NCBI RefSeq assembly: GCF_000312665.1
Contig: NZ_HF536778.1
Location: 491,749 to 543,330, forward strand
From: Rhizobium mesoamericanum STM3625
GTDB taxonomy: Bacteria > Pseudomonadota > Alphaproteobacteria > Rhizobiales > Rhizobiaceae
DNA length: 51,582 nt
Reading direction: 5' to 3'
Of the stretch, positions 17,575 to 25,650 are shown piece after piece; within the stretch, counting starts at the first letter, position 1, and the number at the start of each line of letters is the position of its first letter. The notes under the pieces are model-generated. The model made no database searches. It saw nothing but the letters and a program-made list of their open reading frames with translations, and was not told the origin of the DNA. Position numbers and translations under genes: made by a program.

Positions 17575-18645
17575 TTAAATTGCCTGACCGTGCTTGAGGC
17601 ACCAATCGATCGAAAGTCGCATGCCGTCGCGCAAAGCGATCTTGGGCATGTAACCGAGTACGTTTCTGGCTTTGGTGATATCGCAAGCTATTGTTTTGTT
17701 CATTTCGGACAGAACGTGGATTTGCTGGAGATAGATGCCAGCATGCTGGAGAGTCACGTCCACCATCCTTGCGACGTCGCCGACGACGGCTGGTAGATGA
17801 AGCTGGTTAGGCTTGACCGTCATGCCGAAATCTTCGCGCAGTACTTTTCCGACAACGTCGATAATTTCGTTCATGGAGTAGGGCGTCTCGTCTGCAAGCC
17901 AGAATATCTCTCCGGCCGCCTGCTCATGAGCTGCGGCAAGAAGCACGCCTTGGGCGAGGTTATCCGTGTAGCCCATCGAGCGGCGGTTGCGTCCCGATCC
18001 AACGATAGGAAACCTACCGTCCTTGACCATCTTGAAAAAGAGCGTTTGCCTTGGCGGCTGGTTGGGGCCGTAAAACCACGGCGCGCGAACGATGACAATT
18101 TGCATCTGGCCGCCAGCAGCGATTTCCTCACGCAGTGCCTCTTCCATTAACATCTTGGAGCGGCCATAACCACCCCAGGGGTTATAATGGCTTTCCTCCG
18201 TGAATCGATGGTCCGGGTGTGGATTGCAGCCGATCGGCGAATTCGATGACATGACGACCGCCCGCCGCACGCCTGCTTTTTGCGCTGCCGTGACCAGGTT
18301 GATCGTGCCCTGTGTGTTGATCGCTTCGAACTGCGCAACCGTTCTGGGGTGAATGATGCCGGCCATGTGGATCAATACGGCGCCCTCGGCGCCTGCCACG
18401 AATGATCGGACACATTCCATATTCCGGATGTCGCCTGTCACGATCTCCAGGCCCTGTTCGCGCAGCTGTGATACGTCTTCTCCCGCGGGTACGAGCGCCC
18501 TTACCCGAAAGCTGCCGGTTGCGAGAAATCCTACGTCCGGCACCTCCGTCGTTAGCGCCGCCGCCACGCGGCCGCCCAACCAGCCGGCAGCTCCGGTCAG
18601 GAGTACGAGAGGCGCATTCAGAGGTCTCAGGTTCGTGTCTTGCAT
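17575..18645 (-). CDS. NAD-dependent epimerase/dehydratase
   Basis: 356 residues, extended SDR. Rossmann loop LLTGAAGWLGGRVAAAL, serine in VVMSSNSPIG, catalytic Y-K in GGYGRSKMLMEEAL, then IVRAPWFYGPNQ and GYTDNLAQGVLLAA, typical of sugar-nucleotide or lipid-linked sugar epimerases. Middle gene of the leftward operon: it starts 18 bp after the HAD-UbiA stop and ends 28 bp before the GT-C-like gene. It is distinct from the epimerase at 12164, so the cassette has two extended SDRs plus one classical SDR. The precise reaction is unknown. Confidence 0.87.
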   Translation of the reverse strand: MQDTNLRPLNAPLVLLTGAAGWLGGRVAAALTTEVPDVGFLATGSFRVRALVPAGEDVSQLREQGLEIVTGDIRNMECVRSFVAGAEGAVLIHMAGIIHPRTVAQFEAINTQGTINLVTAAQKAGVRRAVVMSSNSPIGCNPHPDHRFTEESHYNPWGGYGRSKMLMEEALREEIAAGGQMQIVIVRAPWFYGPNQPPRQTLFFKMVKDGRFPIVGSGRNRRSMGYTDNLAQGVLLAAAHEQAAGEIFWLADETPYSMNEIIDVVGKVLREDFGMTVKPNQLHLPAVVGDVARMVDVTLQHAGIYLQQIHVLSEMNKTIACDITKARNVLGYMPKIALRDGMRLSIDWCLKHGQAI

Positions 18646-18663
18646 CCCGGCAATCGCCTTATT

Positions 18664-20112
18664 TTACAAACCCAGCGCAAACGCCAATGCGATGATGGCG
18701 CCGATGAACAAGCTGATCCTGTCCCTGAGCGCGAAGACAATTGGATCGTCGTGCAAATCCATTCGATGGCTCAGAAGCCAGATCCTTTGCAGCCATATGA
18801 ACACGCCCGCCGGCGCAACATAGAGCCATTCTGGTTCGCCATACGCTTGCGTCCCTTGGGCTTCGAGGGCAATGAAAAGCAGCATGATAACGATCGAAGC
18901 CGCGGCCGAAGCAATGCCATAGCCCAGTGTGAGCGGCCAATCATTGGGCAGGTACCCGCGCCCTTTGATGGCGCCTTTCCCTTTTGACCATGCGCGCATT
19001 GCTTCCACATGGCGTTTTGCCAGCGAAAGCGACAAAAAGAACATGGCTGAAAAGGACAAAAGCCAAGGCGAGAATGCTAGATCATGCAGCACCTGACCCA
19101 TGACAATTCTCAATGTGAACAACACGCCGATGACCGTCACATCGAGCAACGCGTAACGCTTCAGGCGGAATGAATAGGCTAATGTCAGCACTAGATAGAC
19201 TGCAACAGCGAGCGCGAATTTACGGTGCAAAAGCAACGCGATCCCAAAGCCCGCGGCCAGCATAGTCATGCTCGCCAGGAAGCCGTTCATAATGCTGATT
19301 TTGCCTGCAGCAATCGCCCGGAAGCGCTTGGTCGCATGCGCCCGGTCCGCCTTCAGATCAGCCAGATCGTTGATGATATAGGTTGCCGAAGCAATCAGGC
19401 TGAAGGAGAGAAAGGCAATTGCCGTTTTCAGCTCGGCATAAATGTCGTCCGCAAGATGGGCGAGAAACAAGGGAACGAAAATCAGCACATTTTTCGACCA
19501 CTGGTGGATCCTAAGTTCAGACAGCCAATCTTGCACCGGATTGCTTTTCTCGGGACTGATCGTCCTTACTTCGACGCCAGCCTCGCGGAGCTGGCGTGCG
19601 TATTTCACCCCGTTGCCAACTAGAACGGCGCCCGAAGCAGTCTCCCAGATCGGCAGGTCGGCGGCACTGTCGCCCGCATAAATGAAACCCTGAGGGAAGT
19701 TCTGCTGAAGCCATCTCAGCTTGTGGCGACTCTTCATGTTCGATGAACCATTGCTGCCCCTCGCACCGTCGAAAATGCCAAGATAACAAATGACGTTATC
19801 TGCTATGCTCTGATCTGCTGCCGTCACGAGATAAGTCTTACGTCCGTCGGCTTTCGCGCAACGTATCAATTCCAATATCTCTTCACGATAAGGAAGTACG
19901 CGCGGCTCAATCGAACGAACGTTCGCTAGCGTTTCCTTCAAGGCTGCGCGACCCTTGAACCAGCTTGGAATGACGCGGAGCAGCTGTTGCGGCGAATGAA
20001 CGATGGCTTCAAAAAAGTTCTCATGAAGGCTGTCTGTTTGTATTAGGGTGCCGTCCAAGTCGCAAACCAAAGGCAGCTGACGATCAAAGCAGTCCAGATC
20101 CAGCATCTTCAC
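18664..20112 (-). CDS. HAD phosphatase-UbiA prenyltransferase fusion (DPPR synthase/phosphatase-like)
   Basis: 482 residues. Residues 1-200 are a HAD phosphatase: PLVCDLDGTLIQTDSLHE (motif I), YLVTAADQSIADN (motif II) and FIYAGDSAADLPIWETA (motif III). Residues 210-482 are a UbiA membrane domain with nine or so helices: YIINDLADLKADRAHATKRF holds the NDxxDxxxD motif and the TKR found in decaprenyl-phosphate phosphoribosyltransferases, and YSFRLKRYALLDVTVIG is the second-motif region. In that subfamily PRPP is joined to polyprenyl phosphate and the 5-phosphate then removed; here both activities sit in one chain. First gene of the leftward operon. Fused forms occur in rhizobia; Azorhizobium NoeC of Nod-factor arabinosylation belongs to this family as I recall. 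Confidence 0.88.
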   Translation of the reverse strand: MKMLDLDCFDRQLPLVCDLDGTLIQTDSLHENFFEAIVHSPQQLLRVIPSWFKGRAALKETLANVRSIEPRVLPYREEILELIRCAKADGRKTYLVTAADQSIADNVICYLGIFDGARGSNGSSNMKSRHKLRWLQQNFPQGFIYAGDSAADLPIWETASGAVLVGNGVKYARQLREAGVEVRTISPEKSNPVQDWLSELRIHQWSKNVLIFVPLFLAHLADDIYAELKTAIAFLSFSLIASATYIINDLADLKADRAHATKRFRAIAAGKISIMNGFLASMTMLAAGFGIALLLHRKFALAVAVYLVLTLAYSFRLKRYALLDVTVIGVLFTLRIVMGQVLHDLAFSPWLLSFSAMFFLSLSLAKRHVEAMRAWSKGKGAIKGRGYLPNDWPLTLGYGIASAAASIVIMLLFIALEAQGTQAYGEPEWLYVAPAGVFIWLQRIWLLSHRMDLHDDPIVFALRDRISLFIGAIIALAFALGL

Positions 20113-20536
20113 CTCGCTGATCGCGACATCATCATCAGAGGCAAACGTCGTCCGGGCGGATCTCCCGATAAGGATCCAAAAGTGCGGTTACGTGTCGTGG
20201 GCCTGACGTAATGCTTTTGCCGCCTTTTTATCGCAACATCACCCACGAGATGACCACAGGTCCGCACCTCCAGGCGTATTGCGACGAAAGAGCATCAAGA
20301 CTCGTGCCAATTGTGCGACAAGAGCAGCGGAAGAGACTTTCTATACATCCTTCAATGACGCGCATGAGTGCCGGCAGGAATGCTGCTGGGCAGCCCTGTG
20401 TCGCGGACTTGACAAGATCGACAGCGGGTGTCGCTTGAAGTTTCCTACGATCTCGACTTGCTCAGCAGCGAATCGAGTCCAGGCCACGGTCGAACGGCAC
20501 CTGGTCTAAACCCGAGAGCTGAGCCATCGCCGGCCC
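20113..20536. other. Divergent intergenic region, left part
   Basis: No supported gene. It must contain the promoter of the leftward HAD-UbiA operon and, further right, that of the rightward ABC operon. No nod box or sigma-54 element was recognised. A minus-strand TTGCGA at about 20230 is a possible -35 but lacks a good -10. Confidence 0.4.
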
Positions 20537-20556
20537 TTACCCAATATTACCCAATC
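20537..20556 (+). promoter_or_regulatory. Direct-repeat operator upstream of the ABC operon
   Basis: Two TACCCAAT units start exactly 10 bp apart (20538 and 20548), one helical turn, within TTACCCAATATTACCCAATC. The same arrangement occurs at 25538 before the second operon of this catabolic unit and was not seen as a pair elsewhere in the window. It lies 108 bp before the SBP start codon. Confidence 0.65.
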
Positions 20557-20663
20557 GCTGCCTTCGTCGCCGTTGCGCCAGAAATGGGGCTGCCGTAAGC
20601 CCTTCATCATGGAGCGGGAGAAGCGATCGGAGGGGTCGCAAGTGCTCCAAAACGGAGGAGAAC

Positions 20664-21959
20664 ATGAAACGTCGCACCTTTACCGCTGGGCTGGCGGCTT
20701 TGCCGTTCCTCGGCACCAGCCTGACCCGCGCTTTCGCACAAAGCGCTGCTGCTCCGCTCCCGAAAACCTATTCGGGACAGAAGATTCGTGCTCTCGCCTC
20801 GACCGGCGCGGTTTGGGAGTCCATGGCAAACATCAGTCGGGAATTCACGGAGGCGACCGGCGTTACGGTTGAGTACGTCAATCTTTCCTACAATGAGCAG
20901 TACCAGAAGCTGATCCTCGATCTGACCAGCGGTGCGGCCTCATTCGACGTTTTCAACTTCGCCTACCAGTGGAAGTATGAGATCGAACCTTATTCCGCTG
21001 ATCTCGCGAACATCGCAACCGAAATTCCCGGCGCTCCAGACCTCGCCCTCGATGATTACCCAAAGCGCGCCTTAGACATCTACGGTCGCGTCAAAGACAA
21101 GCTTGTCGGTCTACCGACGATCGGCGACGTTACGCTTTTCGTCTGGAACAAGGATGCCTACAAGGCTGCGGGACTGGACCCGGCCGTTGGACCGAAGACC
21201 TGGGACGAAGTCGCAGAGCGCGGAGCCAAGCTCGTTGGCAACGGCCAGTTCGGCTATGCCATGCCGGCAGGCAAAGGCATTCAGACGACAGTCACCTGGA
21301 TTTTGATTTTTAAGTCGATGGGTGGCGAATATTTCGACGCCTCCGGCGCGCCGACCTTCGGTAGCGAAGCCGGCGTCAAGACCATGAAATTCCTGGTCGA
21401 GAAACTTGCCCCGATCAGCCCGCCTGGCAATCTGACCTGGGATTTCCCGGAGATGTTCAACAGCCTCTCCACGGGTCAGGCCGCGCAATCGATGATGTGG
21501 CCGGGAGCGTTCGGCGATCTGCTTAACCCGAAAACATCCCAGGTCCACGACAAGGTCGCCTGGTCGCCGACGCCACAGGCGTCACTGCTAGGTGGCTGGG
21601 CGATGGGTGTAAATGATTCTTCCCGTGCCAAGGATGCAGCCAAGCTCTATGTTGCCTGGCTCACATCACCCGACATTGTTCGTCGCATGGGTCTGATGGC
21701 CGGTGCTCCGGCCCGCATTTCAGCGCTTAAGGATCCGGAACTGGTCAAGCAGGCACCGAACCGCCCCGCCGTCCTTGCCGGCTTGCAGGGTGACGTTGCC
21801 GAATATCCGCCGATCAAGGAAGCCGAGCAGATCCACATCATGATCTATGATGAGGTGAATGCGGCGGTGGCGAAGATCAAGACGCCGGAACAGGCGGCCA
21901 CCGATCTGCAGGGCAAGGTGGAGTCGTTCATGCGGCGCCGCGGTTATCTCAAGACTTGA
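20664..21959 (+). CDS. ABC transporter sugar-binding protein (family 1)
   Basis: 431 residues starting at 20664 behind GGAGGAG. The N-terminus MKRRTFTAGLAALPFLG has a twin-arginine-like start and a hydrophobic core ending AFAQ, so the protein is exported, perhaps by Tat. The mature part is a family 1 solute-binding fold: ANISREFTEATGVTVEYV, YNEQYQKLILDLTSG, FDVFNFAYQWKYE, then GLPTIGDVTLFVWNKDAY. It binds a sugar or sugar derivative in the periplasm and delivers it to the permeases at 22039 and 22978. The ligand cannot be told from sequence; the neighbouring enzymes suggest a carbohydrate or polyol acid. A strong hairpin follows the gene. Confidence 0.92.
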   Translation: MKRRTFTAGLAALPFLGTSLTRAFAQSAAAPLPKTYSGQKIRALASTGAVWESMANISREFTEATGVTVEYVNLSYNEQYQKLILDLTSGAASFDVFNFAYQWKYEIEPYSADLANIATEIPGAPDLALDDYPKRALDIYGRVKDKLVGLPTIGDVTLFVWNKDAYKAAGLDPAVGPKTWDEVAERGAKLVGNGQFGYAMPAGKGIQTTVTWILIFKSMGGEYFDASGAPTFGSEAGVKTMKFLVEKLAPISPPGNLTWDFPEMFNSLSTGQAAQSMMWPGAFGDLLNPKTSQVHDKVAWSPTPQASLLGGWAMGVNDSSRAKDAAKLYVAWLTSPDIVRRMGLMAGAPARISALKDPELVKQAPNRPAVLAGLQGDVAEYPPIKEAEQIHIMIYDEVNAAVAKIKTPEQAATDLQGKVESFMRRRGYLKT

Positions 21960-21973
21960 AGCCGCGCTCCCGC

Positions 21974-22005
21974 AAGGGGCAGGTGGTCCTCCCCGCCTGC
22001 CCCTT
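21974..22005 (+). repeat. Intercistronic hairpin after the binding-protein gene
   Basis: AAGGGGCAGG and CCTGCCCCTT form a perfect 10-bp stem with a 12-nt loop, placed between the binding-protein stop and the first permease start. There is no T run. Such hairpins stabilise or end part of the transcript so that binding protein is made in excess over permeases. Confidence 0.75.
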
Positions 22006-22038
22006 CAGTGACAACGGCAAATCCGTGGTGGTTAGTTG

Positions 22039-22965
22039 ATGACGATTTCACAGACAGTGACCGGCGACAGAGTGGCGCCACGGCGGCGGCGCATCCGTAT
22101 GAGCTCGGTGTTCTGGTTTACGCTGCCGGCCGCGGCAATCATGCTGCTCGTGCTGGGCGTGCCGCTCGTTTATTCGTTCTACTACAGCTTCACAGGCTGG
22201 TCCCTCGTCTTGCCCGGCAGCGACCAGGATTTCATCGGGCTTCTCAACTACACCGATGTGCTTGGCAGTAGCGAATTTTGGGCCGCGATCCGCGTGACGC
22301 TGATCTACGCTGTGGTGGCGGTCAGTCTGGAATGCGCCCTCGGCATCCTCTTTGCGGTGCTCCTGAACATGGAATTCTTCGGCCGGGGATTATTTCGATC
22401 CCTGATGTTGATCCCCATGGTGATCACCCCCGCGGTGGTCGGCATTTTCTGGAAGCTGCTCTACGAACAGGATTCCGGCGTCTTCAACTATCTGCTCGGC
22501 ACCATTGGCTTGGAGCCGGTGCCGTGGCTCGGTCTCACCTTTGCGCTCGCGTCCGTCATCATCATGGACTTCTGGCAGTCGACGCCATTTTTCACGCTGA
22601 TCATCCTGGCGGGCCTGCAGTCGCTCGACCGAGATACGGTGAGCGCCGCGCAGGCAGATGGTGCCAATGCGCTTCAGGTTTTCCGCTATCTGACACTGCC
22701 GCACCTTGTGCCCTACATCACGATTGCAGCCGCGTTTCGCATTATCGGCGTGATGGCCGACTTCGACAAAATCTTCCTGTTGACGCTGGGCGGACCGGGG
22801 AACGCGACGACAACGCTGAGCGTCTACGCCTATAACACAGGGTTCAAAGTCTTCGACATCGGTAGAACCACAGCAATCTCCTGGATTTACGTCGTCTTCG
22901 TTCTCCTGATCAGCGCTCCGCTGATCTGGCGCCTGTTCCGTGGCGCCAGCGTAAACCGACACTAA
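22039..22965 (+). CDS. ABC sugar permease, MalF type
   Basis: 308 residues from the ATG at 22039 (a TTG directly before it is less likely). Six membrane helices beginning FWFTLPAAAIMLLVLGVPL; the FNYLLG region before helix 3 and the coupling EAA-like loop SAAQADGANALQVFRYLTLP are typical of carbohydrate-uptake family 1 permeases. It forms the membrane channel together with the next gene and works with the ATPase at 23854. It is translated from the same message as the binding protein but after the hairpin; 12 bp separate it from the next gene. Confidence 0.93.
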   Translation: MTISQTVTGDRVAPRRRRIRMSSVFWFTLPAAAIMLLVLGVPLVYSFYYSFTGWSLVLPGSDQDFIGLLNYTDVLGSSEFWAAIRVTLIYAVVAVSLECALGILFAVLLNMEFFGRGLFRSLMLIPMVITPAVVGIFWKLLYEQDSGVFNYLLGTIGLEPVPWLGLTFALASVIIMDFWQSTPFFTLIILAGLQSLDRDTVSAAQADGANALQVFRYLTLPHLVPYITIAAAFRIIGVMADFDKIFLLTLGGPGNATTTLSVYAYNTGFKVFDIGRTTAISWIYVVFVLLISAPLIWRLFRGASVNRH

Positions 22966-22977
22966 GGGAGGCACGCC

Positions 22978-23811
22978 ATGATCCTTTCCTACGCGGCTAC
23001 CCGGTCCACGCGCAAGACGCTCTTGACACTCTTCTGGTGCGTGCTCGCCTTCGTCTATCTCTTTCCCTACACATGGATGGTGCTAACCGGATTTCGGCAT
23101 GGGGTCGACACGATCTCGGTGCCGCCGCGCTTCATTTTCCAACCAACACTTGACGGGTTTCGCCACCTCTTCGAGGTGACGGGCTTCCAAAAATATCTCT
23201 TCAATAGCGCGGTGGTCACCATCGCCAGCGTATTGCTGGTCATTGGGGTCTCGGCGCCGGCCGCCTATGCCCTTGCCCATTTGAGCAAGGGTGGCGGCAT
23301 GCTGCTGGTCGCCATTCTCGTCGCGCGGATCATTCCGGGTATCGCGATCGGCGTGCCAGTCTACCTGCTCGCCACGCGTCTGCATCAGCTCGACACCTAC
23401 CAGGCGCTCGTCGTGATCAATGTGGCCGTCAACATCCCCTTTGCGATGTGGCTGATGCGGAGCTTCTTCATGGAGGTCCATCCGACCCTGCGCGAGGCGG
23501 CAATCTCCGACGGCTGCAGCGAGTGGCAGGTGTTCACAAAGATCATGTTGCCGCTTGTGCTTGGCGGGATGCTGGCGACGTCGGTGTTCGTCTTCATCGC
23601 GGTATGGAACGAGTTCCTCTTTGCGCTGATCCTGACCACCTCGGTCAGTCCGACGGCACCGCTTGCGATGCTGGGCTTCAGGACTCAGTACGGCGTGCAG
23701 TGGGATGCGGTCGGTGCCGCGGCACTGCTTGTCTCGACCCCGGTTATCGTATTCGCATTCATCATGCAGCGTTATCTGGTGCAGGGCCTGACCATGGGAT
23801 CCGTCAAATGA
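22978..23811 (+). CDS. ABC sugar permease, MalG type
   Basis: 277 residues, six helices: an N-terminal helix with FVYLFPYTWMVLTGFR, characteristic of MalG-type subunits, and the coupling loop REAAISDGCSEWQVFTKIMLP with the full EAA pattern. The end YLVQGLTMGSVK is the standard C-terminus of this family. It pairs with the upstream permease as a heterodimer. Preceded by AAGGGAGG, a good ribosome site. Confidence 0.94.
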   Translation: MILSYAATRSTRKTLLTLFWCVLAFVYLFPYTWMVLTGFRHGVDTISVPPRFIFQPTLDGFRHLFEVTGFQKYLFNSAVVTIASVLLVIGVSAPAAYALAHLSKGGGMLLVAILVARIIPGIAIGVPVYLLATRLHQLDTYQALVVINVAVNIPFAMWLMRSFFMEVHPTLREAAISDGCSEWQVFTKIMLPLVLGGMLATSVFVFIAVWNEFLFALILTTSVSPTAPLAMLGFRTQYGVQWDAVGAAALLVSTPVIVFAFIMQRYLVQGLTMGSVK

Positions 23812-23853
23812 CAGGCATGGCTGAACAATCTTTGCAGAAAGGCCGAGTAAATC

Positions 23854-24918
23854 ATGACTGATCTTACCATCCGCAATGTCACCAAACGCTACGGTGCGCT
23901 GACCGTCATCCCTCAGCTTTCGTTCAGGATCGAGGACGGGGAGTTCGTCGTCCTGGTCGGACCGTCGGGATGCGGCAAGTCCACTCTGTTGCGCATGCTT
24001 GCAGGTCTGGAAGAGATCTCCGGCGGCGAGCTTCTGATGGGCAAAGAGGTGATCAACGACCGCCCCGCCAAAGAACGCGACATGGCGATCGTTTTCCAGA
24101 ACTATGCGCTCTATCCGCATATGACGGTGGCCGAGAATATGGGCTTTGCGCTGAAGCTGCGCAAACGGCCGCGGGCGGAGATCGACGAACGCGTCGACAA
24201 GGCTGCGGCGATCCTTGGCCTCGGCAGCTTGCTTGACCGTTACCCACGCGCTCTTTCCGGCGGCCAGCGCCAGCGTGTCGCCATGGGGCGGGCGATCGTG
24301 CGCGACCCGCAGGTCTTCCTGTTCGACGAGCCGCTTTCGAATCTCGACGCCAAGCTCAGGGTGCAGATGCGGGCCGAGATCAAGGCCTTGCATCAGAGGC
24401 TGAAGATCACCACCGTCTATGTCACGCACGATCAGATCGAGGCCATGACCATGGCCGATAAAATCGTGGTGATGAACGAGGGGAGGGTGGAACAGATGGG
24501 CACTCCACTCGAACTCTATGATCGACCGGCCGACATTTTCGTGGCCGGCTTCATCGGATCGCCATCGATGAATTTCCTGCCGGCGACAGTCAGTGCTTCA
24601 AGTGGTCCGGTTCTGAACACTCCTGAAGGTGTGAACCTGCCGATCGAAGGTATGGGCCTCAACGGACGCTCCGAAGTGACCTACGGTATTCGGCCAGAGC
24701 ACCTGGAACTTGGCGAGACGGGCATTCCGGCGGAGGTCGTGGTGGTAGAGCCGACCGGTTCCGAAACGCAACTCTACGTCACGGTCGGAGGTCGCGACGT
24801 CAACGTCGTCCTGCGGGACCGGGTCGATGTGCGGCCGGGCGAGAAAGTCTGGCTCGCCCCCAGAAAGGGCTGCGCCCACCTCTTCGATCCGAAATCCGGA
24901 ATGCGGATCACAGGCTGA
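23854..24918 (+). CDS. ABC sugar transporter ATPase (UgpC/MsmK type)
   Basis: 354 residues. Walker A VGPSGCGKSTLLRMLAG, Q-loop VFQNYALYPHMTVAENM, signature RALSGGQRQRVAMGRA, Walker B VFLFDEPLSNLDAKLR, H-loop VTHDQIEAMTMADKI, followed by a TOBE domain (TYGIRPEHLELGETG) usual for sugar importers of this class. It energises the importer formed by the preceding genes. It ends 8 bp from the convergent 196-residue TIM-barrel gene. Confidence 0.95.
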   Translation: MTDLTIRNVTKRYGALTVIPQLSFRIEDGEFVVLVGPSGCGKSTLLRMLAGLEEISGGELLMGKEVINDRPAKERDMAIVFQNYALYPHMTVAENMGFALKLRKRPRAEIDERVDKAAAILGLGSLLDRYPRALSGGQRQRVAMGRAIVRDPQVFLFDEPLSNLDAKLRVQMRAEIKALHQRLKITTVYVTHDQIEAMTMADKIVVMNEGRVEQMGTPLELYDRPADIFVAGFIGSPSMNFLPATVSASSGPVLNTPEGVNLPIEGMGLNGRSEVTYGIRPEHLELGETGIPAEVVVVEPTGSETQLYVTVGGRDVNVVLRDRVDVRPGEKVWLAPRKGCAHLFDPKSGMRITG

Positions 24919-24926
24919 TCGTCGCT

Positions 24927-25517
24927 TCACGTTTCGCCGACGGCGTCGGCAAGTCGAAACAGCCCCAGGGAGGTCTCATGCGCAAGCCCGGAAAGCTCGG
25001 CAAGCATCGCCTCGTTGGCGTGGCGCGCCGCGATCAGGCCGCTGGCGCCGATCGCGACGGCGTCCTGCGCCATGGCGAAACTGTCAACCGTGGCGAGTGC
25101 ACTGAACCCCTTTGCGACCGCCGCACGCAACAGATTGATTTCGGTTGCCACCCCGTAGCCGAAATCCTCGAGGCTGACCCGCATCTCGCCGTCTATCGCG
25201 GTAACGCTCGGAAAGTTGACGACGCCGCGGCAACCGGCGGCTTCAAGCGCTTTCAGGATGTCGACGTGGCGGCGGAACGGGTCGAGCGCAAGCACGCCCG
25301 CGAACATATGGCCGTCTTGTGGGAGCCCGTTCTTGATTTCGGCGAGAAGGCGCCCGTTGGCGTCGTGGACAGGAAGCAGCACCAAGCTGTCATAGGCGCT
25401 GCCAGCCAGCCCATCGCAGGAAGGGCAAAAGATGGTGACAGAGTCCGGCTCGTGATCGGAGATCGCCGCAAGGCGGGTCACGATCTCGACGGGGCGAAGA
25501 GTGGAGGAAACGTGCAT
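24927..25517 (-). CDS. Half-length TIM-barrel protein related to the PEP-hydrolase-like family
   Basis: 196 residues starting at 25517. The central part, HMFAGVLALDPFRRHVDILK and then GCRGVVNFPSVTAIDG, aligns with the TIM-barrel proteins at 26852 (GVQNFPTVGLIDG) and 29508 (GIVNFPTSIFLNG), including the E-x-x-L/M-L/I helix that follows. It lacks the early barrel segment GGGAGTG and the late GG-P-I segment present in the other two, so it is shorter and probably not the same enzyme. It is transcribed away from the UPF0261 gene with an operator only 20 bp before its start codon. A sensor, inhibitor or reduced enzyme are all possible; I do not know which. Confidence 0.72.
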   Translation of the reverse strand: MHVSSTLRPVEIVTRLAAISDHEPDSVTIFCPSCDGLAGSAYDSLVLLPVHDANGRLLAEIKNGLPQDGHMFAGVLALDPFRRHVDILKALEAAGCRGVVNFPSVTAIDGEMRVSLEDFGYGVATEINLLRAAVAKGFSALATVDSFAMAQDAVAIGASGLIAARHANEAMLAELSGLAHETSLGLFRLADAVGET

Positions 25518-25537
25518 TTTGAACCTGCGAGAAATGA

Positions 25538-25558
25538 TTACCCAATTCTACCCAAATC
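25538..25558. promoter_or_regulatory. Direct-repeat operator in the divergent promoter region
   Basis: Two TACCCAA units again exactly 10 bp apart (25539 and 25549), matching the site at 20537-20556 in 18 of about 20 positions. It lies 93 bp before the UPF0261 start and 20 bp before the divergent 196-residue gene, so one site could control both. Confidence 0.65.
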
Positions 25559-25650
25559 ATCGCTCCGCACCAATTGATTTGCTGCCGGCGCGGCGCCTAG
25601 GTTTTTGCTGAGGTGAGGAAGGCTGACGGAGCGCGGCCGGGAGGAGAACA

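Noticed and set aside
23083..24429. 448-residue minus-strand frame
   Set aside because: Lies opposite the MalG permease and ATPase genes, rich in H, R, D and Q; a high-GC shadow.
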